From Quercus robur (taxonomy: Eukaryota > Streptophyta > Magnoliopsida > Fagales > Fagaceae), in NCBI RefSeq assembly GCF_932294415.1, contig NC_065535.1:11564282-11628281 (forward strand): a stretch of DNA of 64,000 nucleotides, written 5' to 3'. Shown one piece after another: positions 10,400-22,690 of the stretch. The first letter of the stretch is position 1, and the number at the start of each line of letters is the position of its first letter. A program made the translations under genes and the position numbers. The notes under the pieces are model-generated. The model was not told the origin of the DNA, made no database searches, and worked only from the letters and a program-made list of their open reading frames with translations.

Positions 10400-11692
10400 C
10401 CCTAAAATTTAGAGATGTTTGGATTTTATTCTCTGAAGTTTCAAAAGTTGGATTATACACTCTAAAATTCTGATTCGTTTGCATCAGTAGCCCCTCTATC
10501 TATTTTTTGCTTATGTGTCCATTAAGTGACATACCAATTTACCATATATGCGAATTGTTCCAATAAAAATATGACACGTGTATAATACTATTCAACGTAA
10601 TTAACTAACTTAAAAAATCTTTAAAAATATAAAATATTTTTAAAAAATCTGTTAAATTAATTTTTTTTTAATTCTTTTCTTAATACCATTTTTCAGATGA
10701 AGATTAGAACATTTGAAAACACAAAAAAATTAGATCAAAAATTAGATAAAACCAACACAATATTAACAACAAAAGTTACAAAACCCCTGATTATTTGATT
10801 CGAAAAAATTCCATTATCAATCCAAAAAAAAAATTCCAAAGAATTGGAACCCAAAAATAGATTTGAAATCTAAATTAAATCATGAAATAGACAAAAATTT
10901 TAAATTTCCCCAAACAAATCAAACCCAAAAAAATTTGAACCCAAAAAACCAAATCATCAAAGCAACCCAGTTGGAATCGTCAACTCAGCAAACAACATCA
11001 AACCCATTGTAGATTCGGATTCTCCAATGACTCATCGTCTTCCAAACTACCGTCATTGCTCAAAAACAAAAACTCCACGCTATTCTTCCTCATAGTTTCA
11101 TTGTGTTGTTTCTCCAATGACCGCAATTGAATAGCTTAAAGAGCCAGAGTGATTGGGTTTGAGAGATTCAAAGCCCAAATCGTCGTCCTCATGCTACACA
11201 GTTCTCATCCTCAGTCACCAAAGTGTCCTCCATGCACTGTTGAGTTCTAAGAGAAATCTCATTAAGAGATGGCTGAGAGAGAGATGGATTAATAAAGGTT
11301 CTAAGTCATGGGTTCGGTTGGTATGGATTTGAGTGAAAGGCTGAGTTGATAAGGGGTTTTTTCGGCTTGAGAGGCTGTGAGTTGGTATGGATTTGGGTGA
11401 GACTCGGGTTTTTGGGATTGATTATCAGTGTTGCTCTTTGTGATTTGTTTGATAAATTCTGGGTTTTGTAATTTCTATTGTTGATGTTGTTTTGGTTTGA
11501 TTACTTTGTCTAATTTTTTATTCAATTCTTGATCTGCTATATTTGAGTTCCACTATTTTTGTTCATCCGAAAAATGCTAAAATAAAAAATTATTATTATT
11601 ATTATTTTTATTTAACAAATTTTAAAGAATTGTTTTAATAGATTTTTAAAGAATTGTTTTAAAATTCAAACACCTCTAAACTTCATGATGTA
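10400..11692. mobile_element. Foldback/long-TIR non-autonomous DNA element, ~1.3 kb
   Basis: The two halves are diverged inverted copies. The left outer end TTTAGAGATGTTTGGATTTTA (10409 onward) matches the inverted right end TTTAGAGGTGTTTGAATTTTAA (to about 11690). Inner blocks also pair: left TCAGATGAA...AATTAGATCAAAAATTAGAT with right inverted TCGGATGAAC...CAGATCAAGAATTG; left ACAAAAGTTACAAAACCC with right inverted ATAGAAATTACAAAACCC. Long arms with little interior suggest a Mutator-like or foldback MITE. No transposase was seen. Confidence 0.55.
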
Positions 11693-11858
11693 TTTTGTAT
11701 TTTCTCCTAAAAAAAACTGGTGTACTACTTATATCTTGTCTCTTCAACAAATTGTTATAATAATAATGGCTTTTAATTTCCTCTAATATTTCACATGAAA
11801 AATTATATATATAAGGGTGGAGGGACTTGAACGTTGGATGGTGCCCGTTATGCTAAAG

Positions 11859-11898
<40 letters not shown>

Positions 11899-13640
11899 CA
11901 AATGAAAGAAGAGATATCCAAAGTAGATGGTTTTTTTGATGAGTGATGAAATTCATAATAAATGTATGTGCGCATGCAACCATACTTTTATGAGTGAGTT
12001 ATTAAAAAAAGAACTTATGACACTAGTGACTAGCCCTAATAAAGAGCTGAGGCAATGAGGCTAGTTAAATATATATATATATATATATATATATTAATAT
12101 TAATATTAACATATTTTTTTAAGGTGATAAACCTATTCTGATAAGTGAGATCAATTTTTGTTTGAACTTTGAATTGTCTCAATTGAGTGATTGTCTCTTC
12201 TTTTCTTTTCTTTTCTTTTTTTTTCTTTTTTTTTTAATAGAAAATTTGAGTGATTGTCTTTAGTGGTGGTGTTTGAATTTTTCAAACCAAATGTGACCAA
12301 GTAATTTACTTGTTTGTCCTCCTTATTTTATGTTTTTACAACTTGTGTAGCTATTTAGTAAGGGCAAATTTGACAACACTTTAAATTGGACCGCAAATCC
12401 TTCATGCTCTATTAAAAAAAAATTAAAAAAAAAAATTCTTTACTCTCTATATAAATGACAAGTTTGTATCATTTGACATTTTGTAATTAGAACACAAAAA
12501 AAATATAAATAAATATTTTGTTAGCCTAAAATTTTGGAAGTGATGACTGATGTGTGCTAAGAACTTGGACTTATTTTATTTATTTTTATAATTGGAGACA
12601 GGTTGAGAGAGTGTGATAGAAGAAGATGGTAAATAATTACTTTTTAATTCTTTGTTTGTCTTTTTTTTTTTTTTTAATATTTTAAGTTGGTTTAATTAAA
12701 AAATAAGGCTATTTTAAAACCTTCTTAATTCACTTGACTTATAAGTTATACTTATAACTAACTTTGTTACATTTAAAAGTAACCCAATTATACAAATCTA
12801 ATATATATCTCCGGGGATACCTAATAATTTTCCTATAAAATATACCTTTGAAACATTCTAAGATTTTCTTTAAAATTTATTCTTTAATGGACTAGAACTA
12901 TTTTTAATGAATATTAAAAAATGATACTTGAAACAAAATCTAAATGGACTTGAAGTCTCTTAAAACATTCAATACAAAAATTGAAATAAGTTGTAACACT
13001 ATAAAATGTATTAAAACAATTTATTCAAAAATTGAAATTTGTTGCAATTTTGAAATTTATTGAAATACTTGGTACAAAAATTAAAGTGAAACTTCATCGA
13101 TGAGAAAGATTTCACTTTCTTGAGTTTTCACTTCCACTCTCTTGTACTTTAAAATAATTTTAAAAGAAATTAATACTTAGCACAAAATTTAACATGGATT
13201 TGAAATCTCTAGAAACATTAAATTCAAAATTTGAAATATGTTGTAACTTTGAAATCTTTTGAAACACTTCAATAAACTGTTTTTTTTTTTTTTTAACCTT
13301 TAATATTAAAGGCCAGAAACCCGTAGCTTTTAAAATTGTAATTCTTCTAACGTTGTACCAATAAATTCATCATATACTAAATTTAGTTGTATTGCGACTG
13401 GGTCCTTGATAAATTCTAGAGCCACAAAATAAAATAAATATACATCCATCCCTTACCTAACCCACCCAATCATTACAATAAAATCAAATCATTTACATCC
13501 CCACAAACCACAATTCACACGCAAACATAGACCATCTTCAAAAGACACCATTCCTTACTACCTTAAGAATAAAAAATAAAATTCAAGTCCATGCAAAAGC
13601 AAAAACATTTGCTTAATAGTGAGACATAAAAGATACCCAC
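11693..13640. other. AT-rich spacer with homopolymer and TA runs; no gene seen
   Basis: It contains a T-run of about 44 bp (11859-11902), a (TA)n/(AAT)n stretch at 12070-12112, and several shorter T-runs. No ORF longer than chance was found and no recognisable element ends. Confidence 0.5.
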
Positions 13641-13647
13641 AAAAGAA

Positions 13648-13968
13648 TGTAAAGTGCTTGGCAATTCAGAAATGGAAGGAAGGAAGAATGGGAATAGAAG
13701 AGAATGACAGTTACTTCGAGGATAACTACCTCCAGAGCAAGAGAGAGATATTAGAGAAGGATAGAGAGAACAAACTTGGTTAATTTCTTGGATTTCTCTT
13801 ATTGATCATCATAGTAGCTTATATACAATACAATCTTTGCCAAAGCACTCACGATTAACCAATATTTCCCACCCAAAGCTAACTAACTAACTAACTGTTT
13901 AACAGTGTTAACTCTACTAGCATACAATACAACACATGGTAACTTCTAATACAGTTAGTATTATAACA
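13648..13968 (-). mobile_element. Probable Ty1/copia solo LTR (321 bp)
   Basis: On the minus strand the segment starts TGTTATAATACTAACTGTAT and ends TTGCCAAGCACTTTACA. It contains a TATA element in the form typical of plant copia LTRs (TATATAAGCTACTATGATGA, then TCAATAAGAG). Both ends are TG...CA. Flanks are AAGAA and GAGAA on the plus strand, a 4-of-5 match to a target duplication. No internal coding region follows on either side, so it is a solo LTR. Confidence 0.6.
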
Positions 13969-14085
13969 GAGAAGGGAAAAAAAAAAAAAAAGGAAACGAA
14001 CTTCCTAATAACATGCCATTAAAAAAAATCCTAATAAATAATAACCACATCATAAAACACATAAATAAACCATGGGAAAAAATTA

Positions 14086-14718
14086 TATATTGATAAGTAT
14101 AAATCCTGAAGCCTAAGTACTAATTGACTACCTTGTAGTAGTTAACGACCTTAAAGAAGCTGACGACTTTGCTTATATTCTCATGACTGACCCCAAAAGG
14201 TTGACGACCCATGTTGGGGATGACGGGAGCAACTAAAGGTCATCAATGCATGGGTTAACGCCGACCAAAATGACGTTTCATGGAAGGATAAGTTGACGGA
14301 ATGAAGCTGACAAGTCCAACATGTCTCTTGCGTGGTTCGCATGCATAGGTATATAAGGAAATATCTTGCGCCCCACACTTAACCCTAATCAAGAAGTCTC
14401 CTACAAGGAAATGATTCTGCAAGATACGTGGAATAAAGAGTTTCTCTCCTACAAGGAAACATCTTCTTAATCAAGTCATGGATGTCAGCCCTACACTACT
14501 ATAAAAACCCCGAAACCTTTACAAATCAAGGTACGCATAATTTTCCTCAAATCTGGCACTCTAGAGTTGTGAAAAGTTCTAACTTGATCTTCGGAGGGTA
14601 TTTGGCCGGCACCACACAGGTGCTCTCTATTAAGTCTTCTCTTTTTGTTGTGCAGGTATTGTTTTGAGAGTACAAAGACTGTGTGGCTCACTGGTGATTT
14701 TTCGACATCTTCATATAT
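14086..14718 (+). mobile_element. Solo LTR, probably Ty3/gypsy, with TATAT target duplication
   Basis: Bases 14091-14713 start TGATAAGTATAAATCC and end TTTTTCGACATCTTCA, flanked by TATAT on both sides (14086-14090 and 14714-14718). A TATA box (CTACTATAAAAACCCC, near 14498) and downstream GGTATTTGGCCGGCACC look like the promoter and R/U5 part of a gypsy-type LTR. No internal region adjoins it. The AT-rich target makes the duplication slightly less certain. Confidence 0.6.
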
Positions 14719-15501
14719 TAAGAGAGGCCCCACATAAAAATATCAAATTGCCAACATATAAATTAATCCCAATTGATTCAAAACATAATTAAACCAAGAA
14801 CCCCAAGAAACCACTATTATAAAGCAACAAAAGCCATACAAACACAAATAGATTTTGATAAGTTTAAGATTCAGAAAGGAAAAAAAAAAGAAAAAGAAAA
14901 GAAACCCACGTGAGTATTCAACTAACGAACGTTCAATTTGAATCTATGTAGTGAGAGAGAAGAAGTTTATCTAAAATCAAGAATTTTGAAAATTACTAAA
15001 TATAACTTATCTATAAAATTAATATTTTTAAAATTTTTAAATATATAAAATTTATAAAGATACCTTATAGATTTTTTAAGTGATAACTTTTTTTCAAAAA
15101 AAAAATTCATTAGTTAATTGCATATTTACTTACTAAGTGACAAATTTTAACGGAATTGGACAAAAGTCCTGAATTGAATAGATTTAAACTTAAAGTACTC
15201 AATTGAATGAAAATAAAATTAGAAAACTGAAATGAATTTCAATCAAACTTAAAAAGTAATTTGCATCTTAGCCTTTTATGTTTTTGTACAATTATATTCT
15301 CTTTTAATAGCGGTTAGATGCAAGTTTTTGTACAATTATATTCTCTTTTAATAGCGGTTAGATGCAATGTAGTACCGGTACATGTCTACATGAACCATTG
15401 AATCCCAGTGGATGGTTTCTCAAAAATAAATAAATAAATCCCAGTGGGTCATTTTCCCCAGCTTAAAAGTCTGGGCTTGAGTCCAGTGCAGCCCACCTCA
15501 A
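14719..15501. other. Spacer with a 46-bp tandem doublet
   Basis: No gene is seen. Near 15275-15365 the segment AGATGCAAGTTTTTGTACAA to TCTCTTTTAATAGCGGTT is doubled in tandem with a period of about 46 bp. The rest is AT-rich and featureless. Confidence 0.5.
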
Positions 15502-17217
15502 AGTGTTTGCTAGTGGTATTCAGGTAGAGCCCAAGTCGTATCAAAGGCTCGGGTGGGCTTTTTCATCTCGCGTGGAGTAGGGTTGCTTGAATTAGAATCT
15601 TAATTATAATTTGATTGTGTTTTATAAATCTGGACCTAACCCAATATTTAAAAGTAGATTGACTTTATTAGGTTGGATCCCCAGGCAGAACTGGTCTGCT
15701 TTTATTTCTTTTATTTATTTATTTATTTTGGCCTTGTAAAAAAAGATCACCGTGCCTGCTTTAAGTCTAATAATACTCTCATTTCACAACATAAATATGT
15801 ATGTAAACTAACAAATATTTAATCGTGTGGATATGTTTATGCAAAAATATTCCTAACAATTTTCTTTCCACAACTTATTAAGACGATAGATTGTGATTAA
15901 TGTAATAATTTTTGCATGCAACAACCACTTATATCACTTCTATTATATACCAATTACAATCGGTCATTTTAACATCTATAAAAAAAATTGTGAAAAAAAT
16001 TGTGTCATTATACTTATTGTTATAGGTATAGCTCCATCAACATATTTTGATGCTAACCATTAAAGCCAATTGTCATTAACAATCAAGCTAGAAATGGTAG
16101 CTCATAATCTTCTTTATAATTAACATAGGTCTCTAGTTTAGGGCCTCATAGGTGGAGTGAGTGAACAGGAGTAGGGCTCATGAGGTTCAATGTGGCTAAT
16201 TTATTTTCATTTTGCTTGGTCCGAATTAAAGGTTGGAGGATGAAGGGGAGGAAGCCTCAATGGTATGTTAAGAATATAATGAGAGATTCAATGTCCCGGG
16301 TTAGGATTTCTTTGGAGACATTATACATTCATTGTAAACCCTTTAGTTTTATGATAGCGAAGGTTTTCATTACTTGCTATTGTGGATATAAGCACATAGT
16401 TGAATAATGTACAATCTCTATGTTGATTTTCTCTCTCTTCTATTTATTTTTCACTAATTTTACTATGATCCAACATCTTACTACAAAAATTGTATGGTTC
16501 CTTTCAAAACTTTCTTGAAAAGCTAAGCATGTTGCATTTAAGCTTAACTTAAATTTGACCATTTCACATAATTAATAAATAGTTATTTCAATTAATAAAA
16601 TCTTTTTCGGTCAAATGAGAGATTTGAGATCAAATCTCGCCTATGTCCAAAAGAAAACATATTGCTGTTTTGAATTAATGATAAATAATAATTACCACGA
16701 ATCGTTTCAAAGCATAGACATAAATGATAAACCATCAATGTTACAAAAGTTAATTTCTTATGAAAGCATCCTAAAAAAAAATCTAACTTTTATGGTTTAC
16801 TTACATCTTGGCCCTTCAACAAATCGTTAAAAAAAAAAAACAATAATAATATTAATTGCGTCACTAAACATAATTGGAGTTGAAAATGATAGGTCATTAA
16901 TGTCACTCATCATCCACATTTTTTTTTTTTTTTTGAAAGGATCATCCACATGTTTCAACGGAACAGAAATCAGAAATGCCTAAAAGCAAACATGTAGCTC
17001 GTGGCCAAGGATGTACAAGTACACGCAGTCAAAAATAGTCAAGCTTTTTTCACTTTAATGTTAAAACGAAAATACATGGCAAGCTCACGGTAGCACAGTT
17101 CAAACACACCTCATATAGCTTTTTCTCCTTTGTCGTACATTTGTTTCTTTTGTGTATATATGTGTTTACATATATAAAAAAGAAAGGAATAATAGTAGCA
17201 AAATTGTAGAAAGGGAC
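15502..17217 (+). repeat. 1.7-kb tandem duplication, unit 1, upstream of the BPC gene
   Basis: This unit begins AGTGTTTGCTAGTGGTATTC and ends GTAGAAAGGGAC, and is repeated head-to-tail as 17218-18914. The two copies stay collinear over their whole length, with scattered substitutions and small indels. Each contains a small foldback (GATAGATTGTGATT pairing with AATCACAATCTATC or a near match, about 15.88-15.99 and 17.63-17.72 kb). The ORFs at 16180-16407 and 16615-16830 are not preserved in unit 2 and are not genes. Confidence 0.9.
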
Positions 17218-18914
17218 AGTGTTTGCTCGTGGTATTCAGGTAGAGCCCAAGTCGTATCAAAGGCTTGGGTGGGCTTTTTCAACTCGCGTGGAGTAGGGTT
17301 GCCTGAATTAGAATCTTAATTATAATTTGATTGTGTTTTATAAATCTGGACCTAACCCAATATTTAAAAGTAGATTGACTTTATTAGGTTGGATCCCCGG
17401 GCAGAACTGGTCTACTTTTATTTGTTTTATTTATTTATTTATTTTGGCCTAATAGAAAAAGACTACCGTGCCTACTTTAAGTCTAATGCTCCCCTTTCAA
17501 AACATAAATATGTATGTAAAAGTTTTACCAAAAAAAAAAAATATATGTAAATTACCAAATATTTAATCGTGTAGACATGTTTATACAACAATATTCCTAA
17601 CAGTTTTTTTTTTCCACAACTTATTAAAACGATAGATTGTGATTAATGTAATATTTTATGCATACAACAACCACTTATATCACTTATGTTATATACCAAT
17701 CACAATCTATCATTTTAACATCTATAAAAAAAAATTGTGAAAATTACTGTGTATAGGTATAGCTCCATCAACATATTTTGATGCTAACCATTAAAGACAA
17801 TTGTCATTAACAATCAAGCTAGAGATGGTGGCTCATAATCTTCTTTATAATTAACATAGGTCTCTAGTTTAAGGGCCTCATAGGTGGAGTGAGTGAACAG
17901 GAGCGAGGCTCATGAGGTTCAATGTGGCTAATTTATTTTCATTTTGCTTGGTCCAAATTAAAGGTTGGAGAGAGGTTCAATGTTAAGAATATAATGAGAG
18001 ATTCAATTTACCGAGTTAGGATTTTTTTTGGAGACATTATACATTCATTGTAAACCCTTTAGTTTTATGATAGCAAAGATTTTCACTACTTGCTATTGTG
18101 GATATAAGCACACTATTAAATAACGTACAATCTCTACGTTGATTTTCTCTCTCTTCTATTTATTTTTCACTAATTTTACACTGATCCGACATCTTACTAC
18201 AAAGGTTGTGTGGTTCCTTTTAAAACTTTCTTGAAAAGCTAAGCATGCTGCATTTAAGCTTAACTTGAATTTGACCATTTCACATAATTAATAAGTAGTT
18301 ATTTCAATTAATAAAATCTATTTCGGTCAAACGAGGGATTTGAGATCGAATCTCACCTATATCCAAAAGAGAACATATTGTTGTTTTGAATTAATGATAA
18401 ATAATAATCATAACAAATAGTTTCAATCTATTGTTTTAAAGGATAAACATAAGTAATAAACGGTCAATATTACAAGAGTTCATTTTGTATGAAAGCACTC
18501 AAAAAAAAAAATCTTACTTTTATGGTTTAGTTACATTTTGGCCCTTCAACAAATCGTTAAAAAAACAATAATAATATTAATTGCGTCACTAAACATAATT
18601 GGAGTTGAAAATGATAGGTCATTAATGTCACTCATCATCCACATGTTTTAACGGAACAGAAATCAGAAATGCCTAAAAGCAAATATGTAGCTCGTGGCCA
18701 AGGTTGTACAAGTCCACGCAGTCAAAAATAGTCAAGCTTTTTTCACTTTAATGTTAAAACGAAAATACATGGCAAGCTCACGGTAGCACAGTTCAAACAC
18801 ACCTCATATATAGCTTTTTCTCCTTTGTCGTACATTTGTTTCTTTTGTGTATATATGTGTTTACATATATAAAAAAGAAAGGAATAGTGGTAGCAAAAAT
18901 GTAGAAAGGGACAG
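17218..18914 (+). repeat. 1.7-kb tandem duplication, unit 2, abutting the BPC promoter
   Basis: Second copy of the unit at 15502-17217. It lacks about 35 bp present in unit 1 around 16240-16285 and differs at many single positions. Its end (GAAAGGGACAG, 18914) lies within about 170 bp of the 5' UTR donor of the BPC gene, so sequence that once was the gene's proximal promoter is now present twice in tandem. Confidence 0.9.
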
Positions 18915-18949
18915 GTTAAACCACCAAGAAGAAAAGTGGAAAAAAAAAA

Positions 18950-20816
18950 TCAAAAAATTAATTAATTAAAAAAATCAAAATTCTTTTTGCTCCTGTGTCC
19001 CAATTGTGGCTTCCACAAATTTTTAATCCTTGGTCTTAGGTTTTCTCTGTCTCCGTTTTTTTCTCTGCCGAATCTCTCTCTTCCTGGTAAGCTTCGATTT
19101 CTCTTCCGCTTGTTCATGTTGACTCTTGTGAATTACTAATTTTTCTTTCTTTGATCATCATTATTACTTAGTACCAAGGTTTGTGTATTTCTTGCTGCTT
19201 GAACTGAGGCCTCTCTATATATTTTCATAGCAATAGCAACTAATTTTAGTTATTCTGTTTTTGCACTTGGTGCAAGTGATACTTACTTTGTAGAGGCTTG
19301 GAGCGTGGTTTCAATAATGGGTTTTATTACTTATAAAAAAAAAAGAAGTGGGTTTTTAAATTTGTGCTGTATAAAAGCTGCTAGTGAAGAAACGAAATTT
19401 ATAGTTTTTTTTTGGTTAGCTTTCATCTCAGGACTGGAGTGAGGGAAGTTTTGATTGTTCAGTTAATTTTTGCTAAGGTTGGAAGCTTGATGAAGCTTGA
19501 TTTTTGCTTAGAAATGTCAATCTTCAGTGTTATGTTTGTAGTCTGCATAACAATTTATGCCTAACGAATACTGTGCTGCGTAAAAAGGCGTCATTTTTAG
19601 ATCATTACTAGAGTTGCCAAATTGTAAATCATAAGCCCTTTTCTTGGTTCTGGGAATGTGGATTATGGTATTCATGAAGATGTTTGTGATCCTCTTAACT
19701 CATTCTGTGGTGCAGAAAATGCGGTCCATGTTGTGTCTAATGTTAGTTGACTATAAGTGGCATTCATCATTCACAGAACTTGGTTTAGGGGATGGTTTGA
19801 GTTTTCATTATTGTGCTTGGCTGGACTGTTACTGTACATTTTACATAAATCAATGCATGTCTGTAATTGTGTTGGCTATCATGGTTTCAGAAGTCACTAC
19901 CTTCATGGGAATCTAGAGGAGCAAACTAAGACTTGCTACTAAGAAAGTGATGTTGAGGATTAAGCTAGGATTGACTGACAAATAATGAGTAATTCATTGA
20001 ATTGGCCATGCTGTTAGACGATTAAGCATCTTCCCTATGTAATAATTCTTGTTTTTTTTTTTTTTTTGGGGGGGTGGGGGGGGGATGCTTTTTACATGAT
20101 GTGATAATTTGAAAGCATCATTATGCACAAGCATAAAACATGGAGAATCGAGAAGGCAAGAGCATGCCACAAAATTAACAATCCTTGATTCTTTCATCAG
20201 TATGTTATGTAGAAACAAAGCATAGTCAAATTGAGGGCTCTGGAATTAAGTAATGTTTATGCTCATGTTGTCCAAAAAATCGTTGTTATACCAAGTGTGC
20301 TGGTATCTTTTTAGCTCATATCATCCCCTTACTTGATCAGTTCCCTTTTTAATATACTAGGACCTAATATATGATGTGTAGTCATGTTTCGTGTTATTTC
20401 AACATCATGCAAATGCTATTTTTTTGGCAAGTCTCAATGTTTATGCATATGTTTGTTTATGCACTTTAATAGATTTATTTCTACCTTAGCTCAACACCCA
20501 TTCTTAAATTGGTGATGAGCCATTTCAGTAGTATTTTTATTATTATATGAACTTTCTGAGACTCTTGTTTTTCAGTATTTCTGAAATGCAATTGTGCATC
20601 AGTTTTATGATATAGGCTTGTCTATAATCTACATTTCAATATTGGCTTTTTTGCACCTTGTGGGACAATAGTTAATAGAAGCATGTTGGTTTTAAACTTG
20701 GACTCCTTTCATGTCTTAAAATTTGTATATGATTTGTTTCTTATGAGATAATGTTTTACACCAGCATGGGTTTCTATCACTGATGTCATTCTACCTACAG
20801 TTATGCGATAGGAGTA

Positions 20817-20847
<31 letters not shown>

Positions 20848-20944
20848 AAATTCCAAATATGTTACCACCTTTATCTATACATGTTCACACACATGTCCCA
20901 TGAGCAAAATTGAACAGATTTTGTCTCTTTGCTGTAAGATACAG
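18950..20944 (+). promoter_or_regulatory. BPC 5' untranslated exon and long 5' UTR intron with (CT)n
   Basis: A pyrimidine-rich leader (TTTTCTCTGTCTCCG, then GCCGAATCTCTCTCTTCCTG) ends at a GTAAGC donor (intron starts 19087). A plausible acceptor is AAGATACAG ending at 20944. The inferred intron of ~1.86 kb holds no credible gene; the ORFs around 19644-19942 and 19994-20218 are taken as chance. It contains a T-run followed by G6TG9 (20049-20084) and a (CT)n tract of about 26 bp at 20821-20847. The transcription start was placed by composition only. Confidence 0.55.
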
Positions 20945-21049
20945 GATCTGTAGCCTGGATAAAGGTGTTGTGCTTGATTGACTGAGAGTTGCACTTTCAG
21001 CAGAGGTTTGAAACCGTTGGCTGTAATTATAGCCATTTGTGGATCTCAG

Positions 21050-22175
21050 ATGGATGATGGAGGGCATCGTGAAAATGGAAGACACAAAGCAGATCAGTAC
21101 AAAACAGCTCAGAGTCAGGTACTAGAAGCAGCTTTTTACAAACAAAATACTTGGAACAATGTGAATGAAACTATGTTTTTTCTTGTCAATGTGTGGGGTA
21201 ATGATAATACTATTGCTGTTCTTGTGGCAGTGGTTGATGCAACATCAGCCATCAATGAAACAGATAATGAGCATTATGGCTGAAAGAGATGCAGCCATTC
21301 AAGAAAGAAATTTGGCCGTTGCTGAAAAAAAGGCAGCTATTGCAGAGAGAGACATGGCATTTCTGGAACGAGATACAGCAATTGCAGAACGGAATAATGC
21401 CATGTTGGAACGTGACAATGCAATTGCAACACTTCAATACCGGGAAAACTCCTTTACCAGTGGTAATATGTCATGCCCACCTGGATGCCAAATCTCACGT
21501 GGGGTGAAGCACATACACCATCCACAAGCACAACAGCACATGCATCATGTACCCCATATGGGTGAGCCATCTTACAATACAAGGGAAATGCACACAAGCG
21601 ATGGTCTAGCAATGTCACCAGTTGCTTCCGAGGCTGCAAAGTCACGACGGGCTAAACGAACAAAGGAGACCAAGGGAATCTCATCTGACAAGAAAGCTGC
21701 AAAAACCCCAAGGAAGATTAAGAGGGAGAGTGATGACTTGAATAACATGTTTGGCAAGCCAAATGAGTGGAAGAGTGAGCAGGACATGGGCAGTGGAGGT
21801 GATGATCTTAACAGACAGACAGGGGTTCCAAAGACAGATTGGAAGGGGCAGGACTTAGGGTTAAATCAAGTTGCGTTTGATGAGTCAACGATGCCTGCAC
21901 CTGTATGCTCCTGCACTGGAATCCTAAGGCAGTGTTACAAATGGGGAAATGGGGGGTGGCAATCTTCATGCTGCACAACCACCTTGTCGATGTATCCTCT
22001 GCCAGCAGTTCCAAACAAACGGCATGCCCGAGTTGGTGGGCGAAAGATGAGTGGAAGCGCCTTTAACAAGCTGCTCAGCCGGCTTGCTGCAGAAGGCCAT
22101 GATCTGTCAAATCCTGTTGATTTGAAGGAAAATTGGGCCAAGCATGGTACAAATCGCTACATCACAATTAAGTAG
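21050..22175 (+). CDS. BBR/BPC class II GAGA-binding transcription factor (basic pentacysteine, BPC4/6-like)
   Basis: Two exons, 21050-21118 and 21231-22175, joined after [23 protein letters not shown] to [13 protein letters not shown], give 337 residues. The N-terminal half has an alanine-zipper-like coiled coil of AERD/ERN repeats (about residues 35-90), a class II hallmark. A basic segment follows ([14 protein letters not shown]...KTPRKIKRE, about 150-190). The C-terminus is the BPC DNA-binding domain with the five conserved cysteines in [23 protein letters not shown] and the ending [29 protein letters not shown]. Proteins of this family bind (GA)n/(CT)n repeats in the nucleus and recruit Polycomb and other regulators. 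The start is the conserved [13 protein letters not shown]. The ORF extending upstream of exon 2 is intron read-through and was rejected. Confidence 0.95.
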
Positions 22176-22511
22176 ACTTAGTAAATTTTCTAGTGAATGG
22201 AAGAATAGGAAAATAGGGAAACAGCAACCAGTGATCAAGTATGATGCATCTTCAATTTTTTTCCTTTCAGCCATAAATTAATGAAAGGACATTGATACTT
22301 GGCACACCAGAATCAAGTAAAGGGGACGCTAGTTTACTCATTCCTACCGATAGTTGTATAATAAAGCCTGCCTTGGTTTAGCGACCATTAATAGTCCATC
22401 CTAAGTGATCTGTACTTGTAAAGTTGTAACTCTAGATAGCTATGTAAGTAGTGTACTTGTATCTCAAAGGTCTGGTATACCTGTGTGAAATACTGTTTAT
22501 TTAGAATAGAT
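22176..22511 (+). other. Probable BPC 3' UTR
   Basis: About 330 bp after the stop codon carry no ORF and are T/A-rich with possible poly(A) signals (ATTAATGAAAGG and ATAATAAAGCC). The 3' end is not fixed by the sequence. Confidence 0.4.
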
Positions 22512-22690
22512 TAGGTTGTGTTTGAATACCGTTTATTGTTGAAAACTGAAAATATTGTAACAAAATAATTTTTAAATATGTGAAATAGTATCGTGTAACC
22601 AAGTTTTTCAGATTGTTTTTATGAAAAAAGTAGGGTTCTGTGAACAGTGCTTTTCAGCACTATCCAAACATATACTATATTTTCTCTGAA
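22512..22690. mobile_element. Truncated Tourist/Harbinger-like MITE
   Basis: It starts GGTTGTGTTTGAATACCG, continues GTTGAAAACTGAAAATATTG, TAACAAAATAATTTTTAAAT and GTGAAATAGTATCGTG, and ends AGTGCTTTTCAGCACTATCC then AAAC. This is a short, diverged copy of a MITE that I remember as very abundant in oak-family genomes (GTTTGGATACCG...GAAAACTGAAAAC...TGTGAATAGTACCGTG). The host range is from memory. Confidence 0.5.

Noticed and set aside
16180-16830. ORFs of 75 and 71 codons in the first 1.7-kb unit.
   Set aside because: The second unit carries the same DNA but does not preserve the frames.
19644-20218. Several ORFs of 60-90 codons upstream of the BPC coding exons.
   Set aside because: They lie in the inferred 5' UTR intron, overlap each other in different frames and show no family features.
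21252-22141. Minus-strand and alternate-frame ORFs over the BPC exon.
   Set aside because: They are shadows of the strongly conserved BPC frame.
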